Position numbers and translations under genes: made by a program
Part shown: positions 1-10,879 of the stretch, piece after piece
How positions within the stretch are numbered: position 1 is the stretch's first letter
Layout: each line of letters starts with the position of its first letter
The notes under the pieces: model-generated
Seen by the model: the letters and a program-made list of their open reading frames with translations, nothing else
The model's database searches: none
Told to the model about the DNA's origin: nothing
Assembly: GCA_022266195.1 (NCBI GenBank)
Contig: WHVY01000001.1
Location: forward strand, 2,046,001-2,110,000
Source of the DNA: Tetranychus cinnabarinus
Taxonomy: Eukaryota; Arthropoda; Arachnida; Trombidiformes; Tetranychidae
Direction: 5' to 3'
Length of the DNA stretch: 64,000 nucleotides

Positions 1-1757
1 GGTACAAAAGCAGCCAAGAACAATTCATCACTGCCATTTGAGGACGCATCTTTTTTCAGTACAGGTCGTGTTACTTTAAAACAAAAGGATATAATTAAAA
101 ATTGAAAATATGAAAATAATTTAGTTTACTTACCGATCATAGGATCATTAACAGATTTATTGATGCTTGTTGTTGAATAACCGGACGACATATCTTGGAA
201 AGACTCAATACTTTCGGCAGCTACATAGTCTTGCTTTGCACATGACCAGATACGAATTTTCAAGTCACGGCAAAGAGTAATCATTAGATCATCTTCGATG
301 GATGGAAGGTGATGCCAAAGAATACTCAGAGCTGCTTGTTCATTATCCGGATTACCTCTAAAAAGATAGAAAGTAAGAGTTAGCTTAACAAAATTTTAAA
401 ATTTTAGCTGAACGAGGTACCTTGACATAGACATTCGAGATGGAACCAGATTGTACCATAAACTTTTTATCAAGCCGGTTTGCTTGAGATTATATACAGT
501 AACTTTGCCTAAGGACGTAAAAAATGAGTTTAAATGATTATGACATTTTAAAAGGCTAGATCTTGAAAATACCTGATGAAGATGGATTCATTTTTATAAC
601 AGATATGTTACCAGTATAATCTGCTAAAGCAAAGTAAGCTTCTTTATCTGAATTTAACCAAGAACAGGACCTAATTGGGAAAGGCATATCTGAGGATGAA
701 AGTGAACCTCCCAAATTGAATGAATTATTTAAAACATGATAACTATCAGGATTTCGCAAATTAGCTGCATTTAGGTCATAGAAAATGGATTTCCTAGTAT
801 GCAAATCACTGGGGTTGATATTGTTGGAGCCATGAGGCAGAATGTTAGAACCACTTCGTACTGTATCCTACAAATAAAATTGAATTTTAGTTTAAAAAAT
901 CACATCTGATACACAGAAATATTTCAACTTACAATGAGTACGGTTCCAAGTTTTCTAGGATGAGTTAAGGTAATACGGTGAATTGATGCAACTGTGGCCA
1001 GTAGAATGATAACTTGATCTTCAGTCTCATGGACACTAACACCATCCAGTATTGGTGTGTTATGAAACCTTAACTGTACATGATTACGTGCAAGATTGAA
1101 GTCCAGGGATACTTCATAAAACTGAATGTAGTCTTTGTTACTTCTCCTGAAAATGCAAATTTAGAAGTTAGTAAATGGACTAAAATGACAAAGGTTCAAG
1201 TCAGGGACTTTCCAAGTTTACTTTGCATAAATAGTATAGACAATTTGCAACATACCAGTAAATAAAGCGATTACAGGTTGGCGATGACCAAACATTACTA
1301 TCTTTGTAACAATAGTACCCAACACTTTCAGCTAGCTTGAAGTCTTGCAGAGTACTTTGATTGGCACCTATATAAACACACAGGAATGAGATTAAACATT
1401 TCAAAGAACAAAATTAGTACCAGAAAAGCAAAAAAAAATACACAAGAACAAGTTCAGATTAGAATTAATGAAATAAATATGATTTACCAATATCGAGAGA
1501 AATCTCTCCTTTAGCTGAAGCATGAAGATGATAGGTTGAAACTTCAGAGTAACTAAGTTTCATTGAGTCCATGATTTCCAATGGAACTGAGACTAAATTT
1601 ACAGCAGTTACAGAGAGAGACTACACATTCAAATGATCTTCATAATCAATTAACAACAAATTAAAGATTAAATTAAGGAAAAATATTTGGATTAAAATCA
1701 ACTGTGAAGTGAGTGATTTTTTTTTACCGAACCTAAGTTGAGTTGGTTAACCGCCAT
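1..1757 (-). CDS. Nup160: Nup160 nucleoporin, N-terminal part (runs off the left edge)
   Basis: Scaffold subunit of the Nup107-160 Y-complex of the nuclear pore, needed for pore assembly and mRNA export. I joined eight exons on the minus strand: 1728-1757, 1488-1620, 1256-1367, 933-1146, 573-867, 421-508, 134-357 and 1-73. All introns are GT-AG and all phases agree, giving about 389 residues of the N-terminal beta-propeller. Family-typical stretches include YIQFYEVSLDFNLARNHVQL, QVIILLATVASIHRITLTHP, SCSWLNSDKEAYFAL and DDLMITLCRDLKIRIWSC. These line up in order with vertebrate NUP160 segments (cf. 'FALCQDHKLRMWS'). The start ATG at 1757 (MAVNQLNLGS) is the first in frame and is followed directly by a GTAAAA donor. 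The alpha-helical C-terminal half lies beyond base 1. The identification is firm; exact exon ends are my reading and no transcript was available. Confidence 0.9.
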
Positions 1758-2263
1758 GCTCTTTATCCCTATCGATATCACAACCGATGTTCGATGTATT
1801 GAAATTTTTTGAGCTGAATAATTATTTTAATTCCCTTTCATTAATAATCAATTGCTAATACAACACGATAAAATATAAAATGAAGTGAATAACCATCCAA
1901 TTATAGTCCCATAGCATTTTATCAAGAGAAAGAATAAGAAAAACTAACTTGAGTCTTTGAGTAAAAGATCAGATAAATTAAACATGAATATGTATGAGTG
2001 AAAAAACTGATACTAAAGAGATTTACATCTGTTAAATGATGATCAAATATATTTTAGGAATCTTGTTATGATTTTTAACAATTATTAATTGACAGTAATA
2101 GATGAATGCAAAATCTAACAGTTTATATGAGTCTATTACAAATCAAACTATTATACAATTGTTTCCTAAACAACCAATAAAACGTATACAAGTTTACAAG
2201 GATTGATATTTCATAAAAACACTGTTTATTATTTTGATTGTTCATCTATAGATGTTTATTGAT
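1758..2263. other. Intergenic: Nup160 5' flank and 3' flank of the UPF0390 gene
   Basis: About 500 bases of AT-rich DNA without a coding signal. The right edge holds polyadenylation signals for the minus-strand gene that ends at 2264: AATAAA at 2255-2260, only 3 bases past the stop codon, and a second at 2224-2229. The left edge must contain the Nup160 promoter; no TATA box or other core motif stands out. Confidence 0.5.
2255..2260 (-). terminator. Polyadenylation signal overlapping the end of the UPF0390 gene
   Basis: AATAAA on the minus strand, three bases after the TGA at 2264-2266. A second AATAAA lies about 30 bases downstream at 2224-2229. Seen directly; use is inferred. Confidence 0.5.
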
Positions 2264-2620
2264 TCATTGCTTGGCAGACTTCTTTTTGGAATTTGATTTA
2301 GATGGTTCAGGTTTTTTATCACCAGCTTTACTTCTCATTTCGGATTCAATGTTTTTCCTAATTGCCTTTTCCACATTATTGTAAAGCTTTTGACCATAAC
2401 TTGCAAGCTTAGGTTTAATTGGTGCACCTAGAAAGAAATCAAAACAGTAAAGTAAAGTAAATTAAAAAGAAATATCAAGAATATAAAATGTAAAATATGT
2501 ATTACAAAAATGAAACTTACCTTTGCGTGTTTGATGAAGCTTGAGGTCAGATTTATTGACTTTTTTCACCTTAATTCCTTTAGGGACAACAGTTTTAACT
2601 TTCATTTTACCTTGTGCCAT
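2264..2620 (-). CDS. UPF0390 / C19orf53-like small basic protein (DUF2462 family)
   Basis: Two exons, 2521-2620 and 2264-2427, with a 93-base GT-AG intron (2428-2520), encode 87 residues. The protein starts MAQGKMKVKTVVPKG and has a central APIKPKL...VEKAIRKNIESEM segment, matching the conserved core of human C19orf53 (Leydig cell tumour 10 kDa protein homologue), which also starts MAQG and has a VGIRKKIEHDV-like helix. The tail is Lys/Ser-rich (SKSNSKKKSAKQ), consistent with the nucleolar/nuclear basic proteins of this family; its molecular function is not well defined. The start is fixed by the ATG at 2620 and the frame through the intron. The stop is followed almost at once by AATAAA, so the 3' UTR is very short. 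Family call is confident; cellular role is inference. Confidence 0.82.
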
Positions 2621-2644
2621 GATTAATTTAAGAAAGAAACAAAA

Positions 2645-2765
2645 TTATTCAATAAAATACAATTCAACACATGTGGAAACAAAAATTTGATTTCCTAACG
2701 ATTCCAGCTGGTTTGAGCCGGGGCTCCATCTAGTGCTAGATTTGCCTGCAGATAATTGTGAGAAT
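2645..2765. repeat. Diverged direct repeat, copy A (partner 3212-3336)
   Basis: Copies A and B share an ordered series of blocks: ATTCAA(T/C)AAAATACAATTCAA, AAATTTGATTTC, GCTGGTTT(G/A)AGCCG, GCTCCATCTAGTG(C/T)TAGATTT(G/A)CCTG and a trailing AATxGTxAGAA. By eye they are about three quarters identical. Copy A abuts the ATG of the UPF0390 gene, so it is that gene's 5' flank. Each copy contains CACTAGATGGAGC on the minus strand (2722-2735 here), resembling the CTCF core CACTAGATGGCGC. Confidence 0.7.
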
Positions 2766-3211
2766 CACGAATTCGCTAATAAAAAGTTCAAAATCTTTGG
2801 TTTCTGGATTAAAATTGTATTTCAATGAAGTTATTTCTTGCTCATTGAATGATGATTTATGATAACAGAATTGGTATTGAATAAGATTGAGTACAGCGTA
2901 AGAATAATGGGATCAGAATAACAATCATCGTCTATGGTAAGTTTTATTGTCAATCGTTTTATGATTACATGATTTCTCCGTTTTATGGGCCATGGAAAAG
3001 GGCGAAGATAAATTCTGAGACAATGGCCAAGCTCCATTCTGAAGCTGATGCCGGCCGAACTCTGTTTCTCTTTTTGTCCCATTTGCTGAAGCTGTCATTT
3101 AAATTGTTAGAGATTTTAAGGTGCGATGAAGTTTATATTTGAATTCATTACCAATAACTTGTTTCAACTTGTTTATCATTGATTCTTCTGAGTCATTCGA
3201 TTATTATTCAT

Positions 3212-3336
3212 TATTCAACAAAATACAATTCAAGACATTTGAGAACGAAATTTGATTTCGTTTCAAACAATTTATGCTGGTTTAAGCCGAGCTCCATCTA
3301 GTGTTAGATTTACCTGTAAATGGCAAATGTAAGAAA
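3212..3336. repeat. Diverged direct repeat, copy B (partner 2645-2765)
   Basis: Second copy of the repeat described at 2645-2765, 570 bases to the right, in the 5' flank of the saccharopine-dehydrogenase-like gene. The best conserved block, 3289-3303, again reads CACTAGATGGAGC on the minus strand. The DNA between the copies (2766-3211) holds only short ORFs on the minus strand, none recognisable. One starting near 3082 begins MGQKEKQ, faintly like MAQGKMK of the neighbour, but the likeness stops there. Confidence 0.7.
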
Positions 3337-3506
3337 TAAGGAGTCACCACTTTGTATTTAATAATTTAACAGCATCATTTTAGCTTTATATGCAACTCAT
3401 TCCAACTCATTCATTGACAATCGTTAACCTTAATAGTTATCAGTGTTCATTATACTACGTACATTTAATTTTTATCGTTCAACAATAAATTGTTACATCT
3501 TTAATC

Positions 3507-5757
3507 ATGGCTGAAAAGGAATTTGATTTCACTGTATTTGGTGCTACTGGATACACTGGTAAATATGTTTTCCGTAATTTGCTTGGATGGGAAGATATCG
3601 AAAAGAAGCCGAGAAAAATTGCCATTGCAGGAAGAAACAAGGATAAGTTGGAATCGCTTTTAAAGGAAACTGCCCTCCAGTTAGATAGGAATCTCGATTC
3701 AATAGGTGTCATCATCGCTGAGGTAAATGATGAAGAAAGCCTGTTGTCAATGTGTGAACGCTCAAAGGTGATACTAAATGTTTGTGGACCTTACATATTA
3801 TATGGCGAACAAGTAGTCAGAGCATGCATTCAGGTAAATTATATCGTTATTGTCCTTTCCTTCAAACGCCCGTCTCTGTTGACTTTGCCATCTTAGTTGA
3901 CCTTCCTCATTTTCCCTTCGCCCTTCGAGATATCACCTGACTTCTTATACTTAACCAAATTCAATGGCTAATCATTGATTTTTTTCTGAAATCACATCGG
4001 TTCACTCTTTTCACTATCATTAGAATGTGATTGATTACCGACACTAAATTTAACACAATTTTAGCTCGGCGCTAGAATGTCATCAGAAAGGTCAATTGCG
4101 TTTAATATTATACAATTATTCAATTTGTATTGAAGGCTTATACAAATTTTATTTGTATTTATCTCTATTCAAAAACTTGATGATTGTTAAGATAACCTTG
4201 TAAATTGGATATTTTGTTGATTCGCATTCAAACAAATTTTCTATGAGGAAAAATTGATTTTTTTGCTTCATTCATCTAATAACCAGTCCTTGGAATATTT
4301 ATATTTAACTTAAATAACACAAACGGTCATGTTTCATATTTTTAAATTTTGAAACATTGTTTTCTGTTCATTCCATACATTTATCAGGTCCATGAATAAT
4401 TCAATATATGATTTACATTATGACTTGAATTTGAATAATCTGACTTTCAATGTGTCAAGCTGGCAGATTGAGTGTTAAGTGTCTGAATGAAAATTGAATA
4501 CTCTTTTCATCTTTCTTACCTAACAATGCGTTAGCCATTGATCACTCTTTTGTTGTCAGAAATAATTTCTATGAAATTTCTCATTTGCTTAATGTAACCT
4601 TAGATAAACCTGTATTTATTTCTGATACAATTGACTTTGATTATTACACCCAGTTACAGAAAATTTTCAATTACAGTAAAAGTCTTAACTCATCAACACT
4701 GTCAACCTAGAATATTCTGTATCCTTTTCCTTTCTGAAACTGTAAAATTTTCAAGCATGATTTTTAATACAATTTTTTATCTTTTTCTTTTCACCAGAAA
4801 AAAGCTCATATGGTTGATATTTCTGGCGAACCTCAATATCTTGAGGACATGCAATTTAAATATCACGAGGCAGCCAAAAAAGCTGGCGTTTACATAGTTG
4901 GTGCCTGTGGATATGATGCCATTCCTTCAGATGTTGGTACCGATGTATTGAAACAAAAATTTACTCCCGGTAGATTGAACCAAGTGGATGCTTTTGTAAA
5001 TGGGAAATTTGGAAGTGCTGGTGTTACCATCAATATCGGAACTTTACACTCACTTGCACAAGCCTTTGGCGAGTTTAATCAAATGCTGAAGATCAGGGAA
5101 GGTTATGTTAAGGGAATGTTTAAAAAGAGTTTACCGGAAAGCCGTTATCCTGCTAAAATCAGATACTTACCGTGGTGGGATGAAGAAGCTAATGGTTGGT
5201 GTTTACCTGTGCCTATTGGTGATCGTGATATTGTTAAAAATAGCCAAAGATGGTTTCACGAGTACAATGATGAAAAACCAGTTCAATTCGAGGAATATAT
5301 TGTTGTGCCGAAACTGTATCATGCACTTTTCCTAGCTCTCGGCATGTTTTACTTAACAATACTCATATATTTCAATTTTACCAGAAAATTACTCATTAAG
5401 CATCCCAAAATATTCACAGCTGGTTTCTTCTCAAAAAGTGGTCCCACTCGAAAGCAATTGGAGGAAACTTCATTTACCTTTACATGTGTTGGAAAGGGAT
5501 GGTCTGAGCCTCTGAATGAAGGTGATACCGATTACAAGAGTCCACCCAATAAGATTATTAAATGTCGTATTTCTGGACCAGATCCTGGCTACGAGACAAC
5601 TTCGAGATGTCTTATCCAATCTGGATTAAGCATTCTGGATGAAGGTGATAAAATGCCTTTCGATGGTGGTTGTATTACTCCTGCATTTGCTTTTAGAGGC
5701 ACTACGATTCGAGAGAGACTTACTCGTCACAACGTTACATTCGAAATTATTGAGTAA
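3507..5757 (+). CDS. Saccharopine dehydrogenase-like oxidoreductase (SCCPDH family)
   Basis: Two exons, 3507-3833 and 4798-5757, joined in phase 0 across a 964-base GT-AG intron, give 428 residues; human SCCPDH is 429. The N-terminus carries the dinucleotide-binding glycine motif FGATGYTGKYV (residues 9-19), then IAIAGRNKDKL and VILNVCGPY. The splice recreates ACIQKKAHMVDISGEPQ, equivalent to the family's ACI..DISGEPQ block, which fixes the junction. Then come YHEAAKKAGVYIV and GYDAIPSDVG. A hydrophobic stretch near residues 285-305 (ALFLALGMFYLTILIYF) is the membrane/lipid-droplet anchor region typical of the family. Despite the name, these proteins are not shown to act in lysine breakdown; substrate is unknown. 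Start ATG lies in ATCATGG. The intron is large for this neighbourhood but holds no coding signal. Confidence 0.9.
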
Positions 5758-6499
5758 AAAGCTCAAGCTATTCATAATTCAGCTAAAGTTGATTAATAGA
5801 TCTATGCAGGCTTTCAGGTCAATCAAAAATTTTCAGTCAAATAGCGTTTCTAACGTTCTCAACCCTTGGATTCGACCCTTCGATATACTCTTAATCAGAT
5901 TGCTATCACTGCTTCTTATTGCATCTGTAATCATCTACAATCTAAAATGTTATCAAAAGACTCTTCACAATTAACCATTTTAATAATGTTGGCAAAATGT
6001 AACAGATGTCTTGTCACACTCAGTTATCTGATTGATTCCATAATTTTTATGAAAATGTTATTTTAAATTGTTTCCAGTCATATGACCTGATTTTGGATTT
6101 TTTGGTATTCCTTTAATTTTTTCATTCTCAAACTAATTGTTATGTTTACTGATTTTTTGTTTTTTCACGTTATTCAATTAATCAGGTTATTACTTTTATT
6201 AAAACTCTTTAATCTATTTTAATAAATCATCATAACGTTTTCCTTAATCTTGATTGTATGTTTTATTTACCAAGAAATCAATAATTTTGAAACTTTACAA
6301 TTTCATGTTAACAAGTTTATTAGAAACATAAATGAAATTTTATCAATTACATTGTTCATTTATTAATAAGTTGTTCATGAAAACACTTTATTGCTCATTT
6401 AATTACAGGTTAATGTAAATAATTCAATGTTTTGTTTAATTAACGCTTCAAGGATATAAATTATCTTATTAACATCTTCGTAAACAATTTCGTATTGAA
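5758..6499. other. Intergenic, 3' flank of the SCCPDH-like gene
   Basis: AT-rich DNA with no supported gene. Short frames such as 5639-5974 and 5866-6066 are shadows. AATAAA on the plus strand near 6220 is a plausible poly(A) site for the upstream gene. The 3' end of the minus-strand retrotransposon lies somewhere near the right edge. Confidence 0.4.
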
Positions 6500-6849
6500 T
6501 GTCTTTAAATGGAATGGTTTTATTGAACTTTCATGTGTTTATGAGAGCCATGTGTTTAGACATGCCCACTACAATTTGTAGCCTGGATTTTCCCTCTTTT
6601 TCAGAGGGTCACCAGTCTGAGTACAATGGACCCAGTTCGGGTTTACAATGAGTAAGAGGTTACATAGTTTTGGTCTGTGACGGGAAAGGAGTTTTTTTTT
6701 TGCGGATTTTGTTGGTTTATTTGAATAAATTTTGGTTAATAATAGGGTTTGTTGCTGGATTATGGTTGTGTTTTATTTTGGTGTGTTTGTTGGTTTGATA
6801 TAAGGTGTAAAGGGTTGTTGAGGTTTTGCTCAGTGATTTTTTGGTGATT

Positions 6850-9800
6850 TTAGTGAAGATTCTCTTTCTGTTTTTTTATCTTTTCTTTGATAACTTCGGT
6901 TAGTTTTTGTATATTTTCAACTATTTGCTTGTCCCTGTCTCCAGGGCCTGAGAGTAGCCATCCGTTCTTGGTTTTGCTTCTGATTTCCTCTGTCGATTTG
7001 CATTCTTCGAGGTAATGTTGAATTCCTTCACGTTTTTTCCCTTTCAGTTGGTTTAGTATGCGAGTTGAGATGCATAGATCTGTTATGAGTTTGAGAAGTC
7101 CGTACATGTTCATGTCTCCAATGTATCCATGGTTTGATACATTGAGTCCATATTTAAAGAAGTGTCTGAGTTGAGTTCCATCCGTTTCATATTGTTGTGA
7201 TATCATGTCGTTAATTTTTTTCTCAACATTTCTTTCAAACATTGGTATTGTAATGATGTTGTTTTTTATTGTAGTTACTTTGCCATTGTGTCGTGAGATG
7301 TTGTTAACTTTTGAGCACGACATCCATACGTACTTGCCGTTTTGGTTTAGAAGGTTCGCTACGAATGCTGATGATGGTGAATTCGGGTGCATCGTAAGAT
7401 ATTCTGGTATGATGTATGTGGTCGGAATGTTTTGAGTTTGTTTAACCATGATGAAGATGGCTAGGAAATGACAGGCATAAACATTTTCGGGATTCTCGAT
7501 TGAGTAAAACTGAACACCTTTGTTTGTAATTACTTGGATTTTGTCGTTTTTCAGTTTGTATCCCGCTTGTGGGAAAATCGGATGGGGTACTCTTTTGTTG
7601 TAAAAGCTTCTCATATTTGGTGCAGAGTAAAAAAGTGGAAGCGGTTTTAGCAGGTTAAGAAAATGCCATTGGTTCAGGTTTGTAGAGGATCGTAGAATAG
7701 CTTCAACAGCGTTTTGAAGCCAGATAATAAGAGGGTTTTTTAATTGCATGACAACAATTGGTGTCCATGGTGTGAGGTGTTTTGGTGTCTGTGTGATATC
7801 TTTGAGGAAGTAGTTTATACGGTTTTGGAGTTTAGTGATGAGATCACCATAGAGGTTGTTTTTGTAGAGGATATACGGTGAGAGTGAGTGGAGTACTGAT
7901 GATGTGTGTGCTTGTATAATGATCTTACCAACGGGAATGGGAAGCCTTCTTATTAAGACTTTGTGGGATTGGATGAATTTTGAGTTTTCCTCAAGTATTT
8001 TGTCGATATTGTTTATTGTTGGTGTAAGATGTGGATATTTTCCTGCTAGTTTTCTGTGTGCTGGATCGTTGTAAATTAGTACTTTAGTCTTTTCGGTGTT
8101 GAGTTTCAGATTTGCTTTTGCTAGTTCGTTTTCAAGGATTTTTAGGGTGTTGTCTTTTTTGTCTGGAGTTGTTAATATGAAGATGTCGTCGGCAAAGGCT
8201 AGGACATTAATGTTTTTTGTTTTTAAGATCCTAATGACTTTGTTTAACGCACATATGAATAGTAATGGGCCGATGATCGAACCTTGAGGGACTCCTAAAT
8301 AGTCTGGTTTGTATTTGAAGACATTACCAACTTTGGTTCTGAGCCATCTTCCTGTTACAAATTGTTTCATCATGTTGATGTCCGATGTTGATAGATGAGG
8401 TTTTAATTCGTCAAAGGCGTATGTTGTGTTAACCATGTCAAAGGCTTGTGAGACATCTGTGCAAATTAGAATTTTATCCTTTGTCCAGTTCTCACTAAGT
8501 ATGACGTGCATGTCAACTGTATTCAGATTCAGTTGATACGCGAATTGCGTTCGTTTGATGATAACTTCATTTAGGATTTTTATTAGACGATTTGACAGGA
8601 TTTCATCATAAATCTTCAAGAAATAGTTTGAGATTTTGATTGTTCTGTAGTTCCCATTTGGTTTTGGGATAAAATGGGCTCCGTACACTAATAAGGATTG
8701 GGGAATGTATCCTTTTTTGAACGTTTCTGCTATTAGACGAATGAAGAGATCTTTGTTGTTTTCCCAGTATTTGGTCCAACCAAAGAGGGTAAAGTTATCG
8801 GCATATCCGGATTGTTTTTTGAAGGACATTCTCTTGATAAGTTCAATTTCCTCAGACGTGAGACAATTTTCTGGCTGAGCTACGTTTGTGTAGGTGTAAC
8901 AGGGCTTGTTGTATGTAAAACTTTCTAAGAGTTCGGTTCTGATATTTTGATTTGTGTAGAGGATTTCTAAGGTGTTTTGTTTTCTTGTTAGTTTATTGAT
9001 GACTTTCCAGATTGCTTTCTGATCATTTAAATTGGCTAGCATGAATCTTCTGGCTTTTCGCTCGATATCTCGTCTAAGCTCTTTTTCCTTGTTTTGTAGG
9101 GTTTTTATTTCTGTCGCTATTTGGGTATTCTTACTGATAGATTGTCTTTTGAGTTTTTTTATCTGTCTTCTGAGTTTCAGTATTCTCTGGTTATGTTTGC
9201 TCTCTATTCTTTGTTTTCTTTTCGTAAAAATAAAGCAGTTATTACTTAGTCTTTTAAAAGTCTGATCTATCTCAAAAATATTGTCCATTTCTATTCTGGT
9301 GTTTATGATTGGATTTACTCTTATGTCTGATTTCTTAGCTCTTGTATTGTTGATGTAGTCTCGAAAGATATCTGATAATTGAATTTCTACTCTTAGCATC
9401 TTGTGGTCTGAGATGACTTCATCTGATAGTTTGAAGTTTCGGAAATTACAATTTCCGAACATCAAATCTATCCATGAGTAATGATTGGACTTGTTTTTGA
9501 AGGTGAAATTGTCTCTTGTCGGAGGGTCATTGAAAATTCTTAGAGAATGTCTTTTTATGAAGTCGTTCAGTTTAAGGGCGTCAGTGTTTTGTCGATCTTT
9601 GGTTGACCAGCCTTTACATTCACAATTTACGTCACTGGCTATCGCTATCGGGAAGTGTATCACTTTTGTAATTTCACTGAGTGTTTTAGAAAGAAGTTCT
9701 TTTATATTCGTTGGATTAATGTACGAACTACACACTATTATTCCTTTATTTCTTTTCATAATTAGGGCTAGAATTAGGTTGGGTGATGAGTTGTCGTAGG

Positions 9801-10068
9801 CGAGGATGTGTAAGTCGTTTGATGCCACAAGTACAGTCTGATCACTTATTAGGACATTATCAGAGCGTACAAAGTCTGTTGAGATTTGTCGGTTTGCTTC
9901 GACTATTGATGATATAGAGTTTGGGTTGCGTAGGCCTTGGATAATGAAGTTTTTTGTAAGTTCTTTTGATTTTGCTACATTTAAATGATAAAAGTTAATC
10001 CATTGGGAGGGTTGGGGGGAGGACAAGCCATTCTGATTCCAGGAGGATTCTTGTGACATGGTTGTCAA
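6850..10068 (-). CDS. LINE ORF2: AP endonuclease plus reverse transcriptase
   Basis: About 1,070 residues. The first codon of the open frame (10068) is TTG; the first ATG is at 10059 (MSQESSW). N-terminal endonuclease domain: GLRNPNSISSIVEAN (catalytic Glu region), SSYINP, IASDVNCECKGW (D..N motif), PPTRDNFTF, SWIDLMF and the terminal SDH. Reverse transcriptase: IPKPNGNYRTIKISNYFLKI, motif A LICTDVSQAFDMVN, motif B GVPQGSIIGPLLF, motif C AFADDIFIL (the YADD-type box as FADD) and motif D LKLNTEKTKVLIY, all with catalytic Asp residues present. The roughly 300 C-terminal residues are Lys-rich with no RNase H or clear zinc finger that I can see. The frame overlaps the end of ORF1b by about 65-75 bases in another reading frame, so translation probably depends on reinitiation or frameshifting. 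Apparently intact. Confidence 0.93.
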   Translation of the reverse strand: MTTMSQESSWNQNGLSSPQPSQWINFYHLNVAKSKELTKNFIIQGLRNPNSISSIVEANRQISTDFVRSDNVLISDQTVLVASNDLHILAYDNSSPNLILALIMKRNKGIIVCSSYINPTNIKELLSKTLSEITKVIHFPIAIASDVNCECKGWSTKDRQNTDALKLNDFIKRHSLRIFNDPPTRDNFTFKNKSNHYSWIDLMFGNCNFRNFKLSDEVISDHKMLRVEIQLSDIFRDYINNTRAKKSDIRVNPIINTRIEMDNIFEIDQTFKRLSNNCFIFTKRKQRIESKHNQRILKLRRQIKKLKRQSISKNTQIATEIKTLQNKEKELRRDIERKARRFMLANLNDQKAIWKVINKLTRKQNTLEILYTNQNIRTELLESFTYNKPCYTYTNVAQPENCLTSEEIELIKRMSFKKQSGYADNFTLFGWTKYWENNKDLFIRLIAETFKKGYIPQSLLVYGAHFIPKPNGNYRTIKISNYFLKIYDEILSNRLIKILNEVIIKRTQFAYQLNLNTVDMHVILSENWTKDKILICTDVSQAFDMVNTTYAFDELKPHLSTSDINMMKQFVTGRWLRTKVGNVFKYKPDYLGVPQGSIIGPLLFICALNKVIRILKTKNINVLAFADDIFILTTPDKKDNTLKILENELAKANLKLNTEKTKVLIYNDPAHRKLAGKYPHLTPTINNIDKILEENSKFIQSHKVLIRRLPIPVGKIIIQAHTSSVLHSLSPYILYKNNLYGDLITKLQNRINYFLKDITQTPKHLTPWTPIVVMQLKNPLIIWLQNAVEAILRSSTNLNQWHFLNLLKPLPLFYSAPNMRSFYNKRVPHPIFPQAGYKLKNDKIQVITNKGVQFYSIENPENVYACHFLAIFIMVKQTQNIPTTYIIPEYLTMHPNSPSSAFVANLLNQNGKYVWMSCSKVNNISRHNGKVTTIKNNIITIPMFERNVEKKINDMISQQYETDGTQLRHFFKYGLNVSNHGYIGDMNMYGLLKLITDLCISTRILNQLKGKKREGIQHYLEECKSTEEIRSKTKNGWLLSGPGDRDKQIVENIQKLTEVIKEKIKKQKENLH

Positions 10069-10855
10069 TGTATTTGCGTATTTGTGGACACTTTAGAGTA
10101 GCAGTTTTATGATTATTGTTGGGATGAGTACAGGTGGCACAGATATTTTGAATGTTCGTTGGAAAAGGGCAGGAGTTTAGATCATGTGGTTGTGAACAAT
10201 TCTTACATTTGGTTGTATTCGTACAAGTATTGTAGAAGTGGTCGATTCCCCAGCAATTTTCACACAGGGTGATAATGATATGGTCGTAAGCTTGGACAGT
10301 GTGTTCAAAAAGTGAGATTTTAAAGTCAGCGTCCAACAGTTTACTTCTGTTACGATTGCTGATGGAGAGTATTATCGTTGAGTGTCCTTCAGCATTAACA
10401 GAGATACCAGTTACTTTAGTTGAGTCATTCTCCCAGTCGTTCTGATTTATCAGGGTATTTGTGATACTTTCTTTGTCGAGTTGGTTAAGTTTGTCCGTGA
10501 CTTTAAATCTTATGGCTGGTTGGGATATTGGTATGAGTCGTAGATCCCAAGTTGGAAGATGAATGGAGAGATATTCTCGAAACACTTCGATGTCTACTTC
10601 GTTGATGAGGATAAAGAAGATACGATCTTCTTCTCTTTGAATGTAGCGGAGTTTGGGTAGAAACTTTCTGATGTGACCAATTGCGTTGAGAAACACAGAG
10701 CGAAGAGTGTCAATATCACTTATATAATCACCTCTTTCATCAATGAAGCGAACTTCGAGCCCGATCTTTTTCTTTATTCCACGAATTGGATACCAGTCTA
10801 AGCGTTTAGCTTGTAACTCTCTAAAGATTCTGTTTAACTGTTGAGTCGGAAACAT
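9995..10855 (-). CDS. LINE ORF1b: gag-like nucleic-acid-binding protein with zinc knuckles
   Basis: 286 residues from a true ATG at 10855 (MFPTQQLNRIFRELQ). The N-terminal and middle part resembles the RRM-like region of LINE gag proteins (DWDLRLIP...NPAIRF-type spacing, then STIILSISNRNRSKLL). The C-terminus has three Cys/His clusters: CENCWGIDHFYNTC (CX2CX4HX4C), CKNCSQPHDLNSC, and CATCTHPNNNHKTATLKC. Expected to coat the element RNA. It directly precedes and overlaps ORF2, so it is the canonical ORF1 of this element. Its layout parallels ORF1a at 11428-12531, suggesting the two are ancient duplicates. Confidence 0.85.
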   Translation of the reverse strand: MFPTQQLNRIFRELQAKRLDWYPIRGIKKKIGLEVRFIDERGDYISDIDTLRSVFLNAIGHIRKFLPKLRYIQREEDRIFFILINEVDIEVFREYLSIHLPTWDLRLIPISQPAIRFKVTDKLNQLDKESITNTLINQNDWENDSTKVTGISVNAEGHSTIILSISNRNRSKLLDADFKISLFEHTVQAYDHIIITLCENCWGIDHFYNTCTNTTKCKNCSQPHDLNSCPFPTNIQNICATCTHPNNNHKTATLKCPQIRKYIDNHVTRILLESEWLVLPPTLPMD

Positions 10856-10879
10856 AATGATTGGTTTGGTAGTCTTAGA

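Noticed and set aside
7205..9799. Plus-strand ORFs antisense to the LINE
   Set aside because: Shadows of the minus-strand RT ORF, rich in Phe/Leu/Ser.
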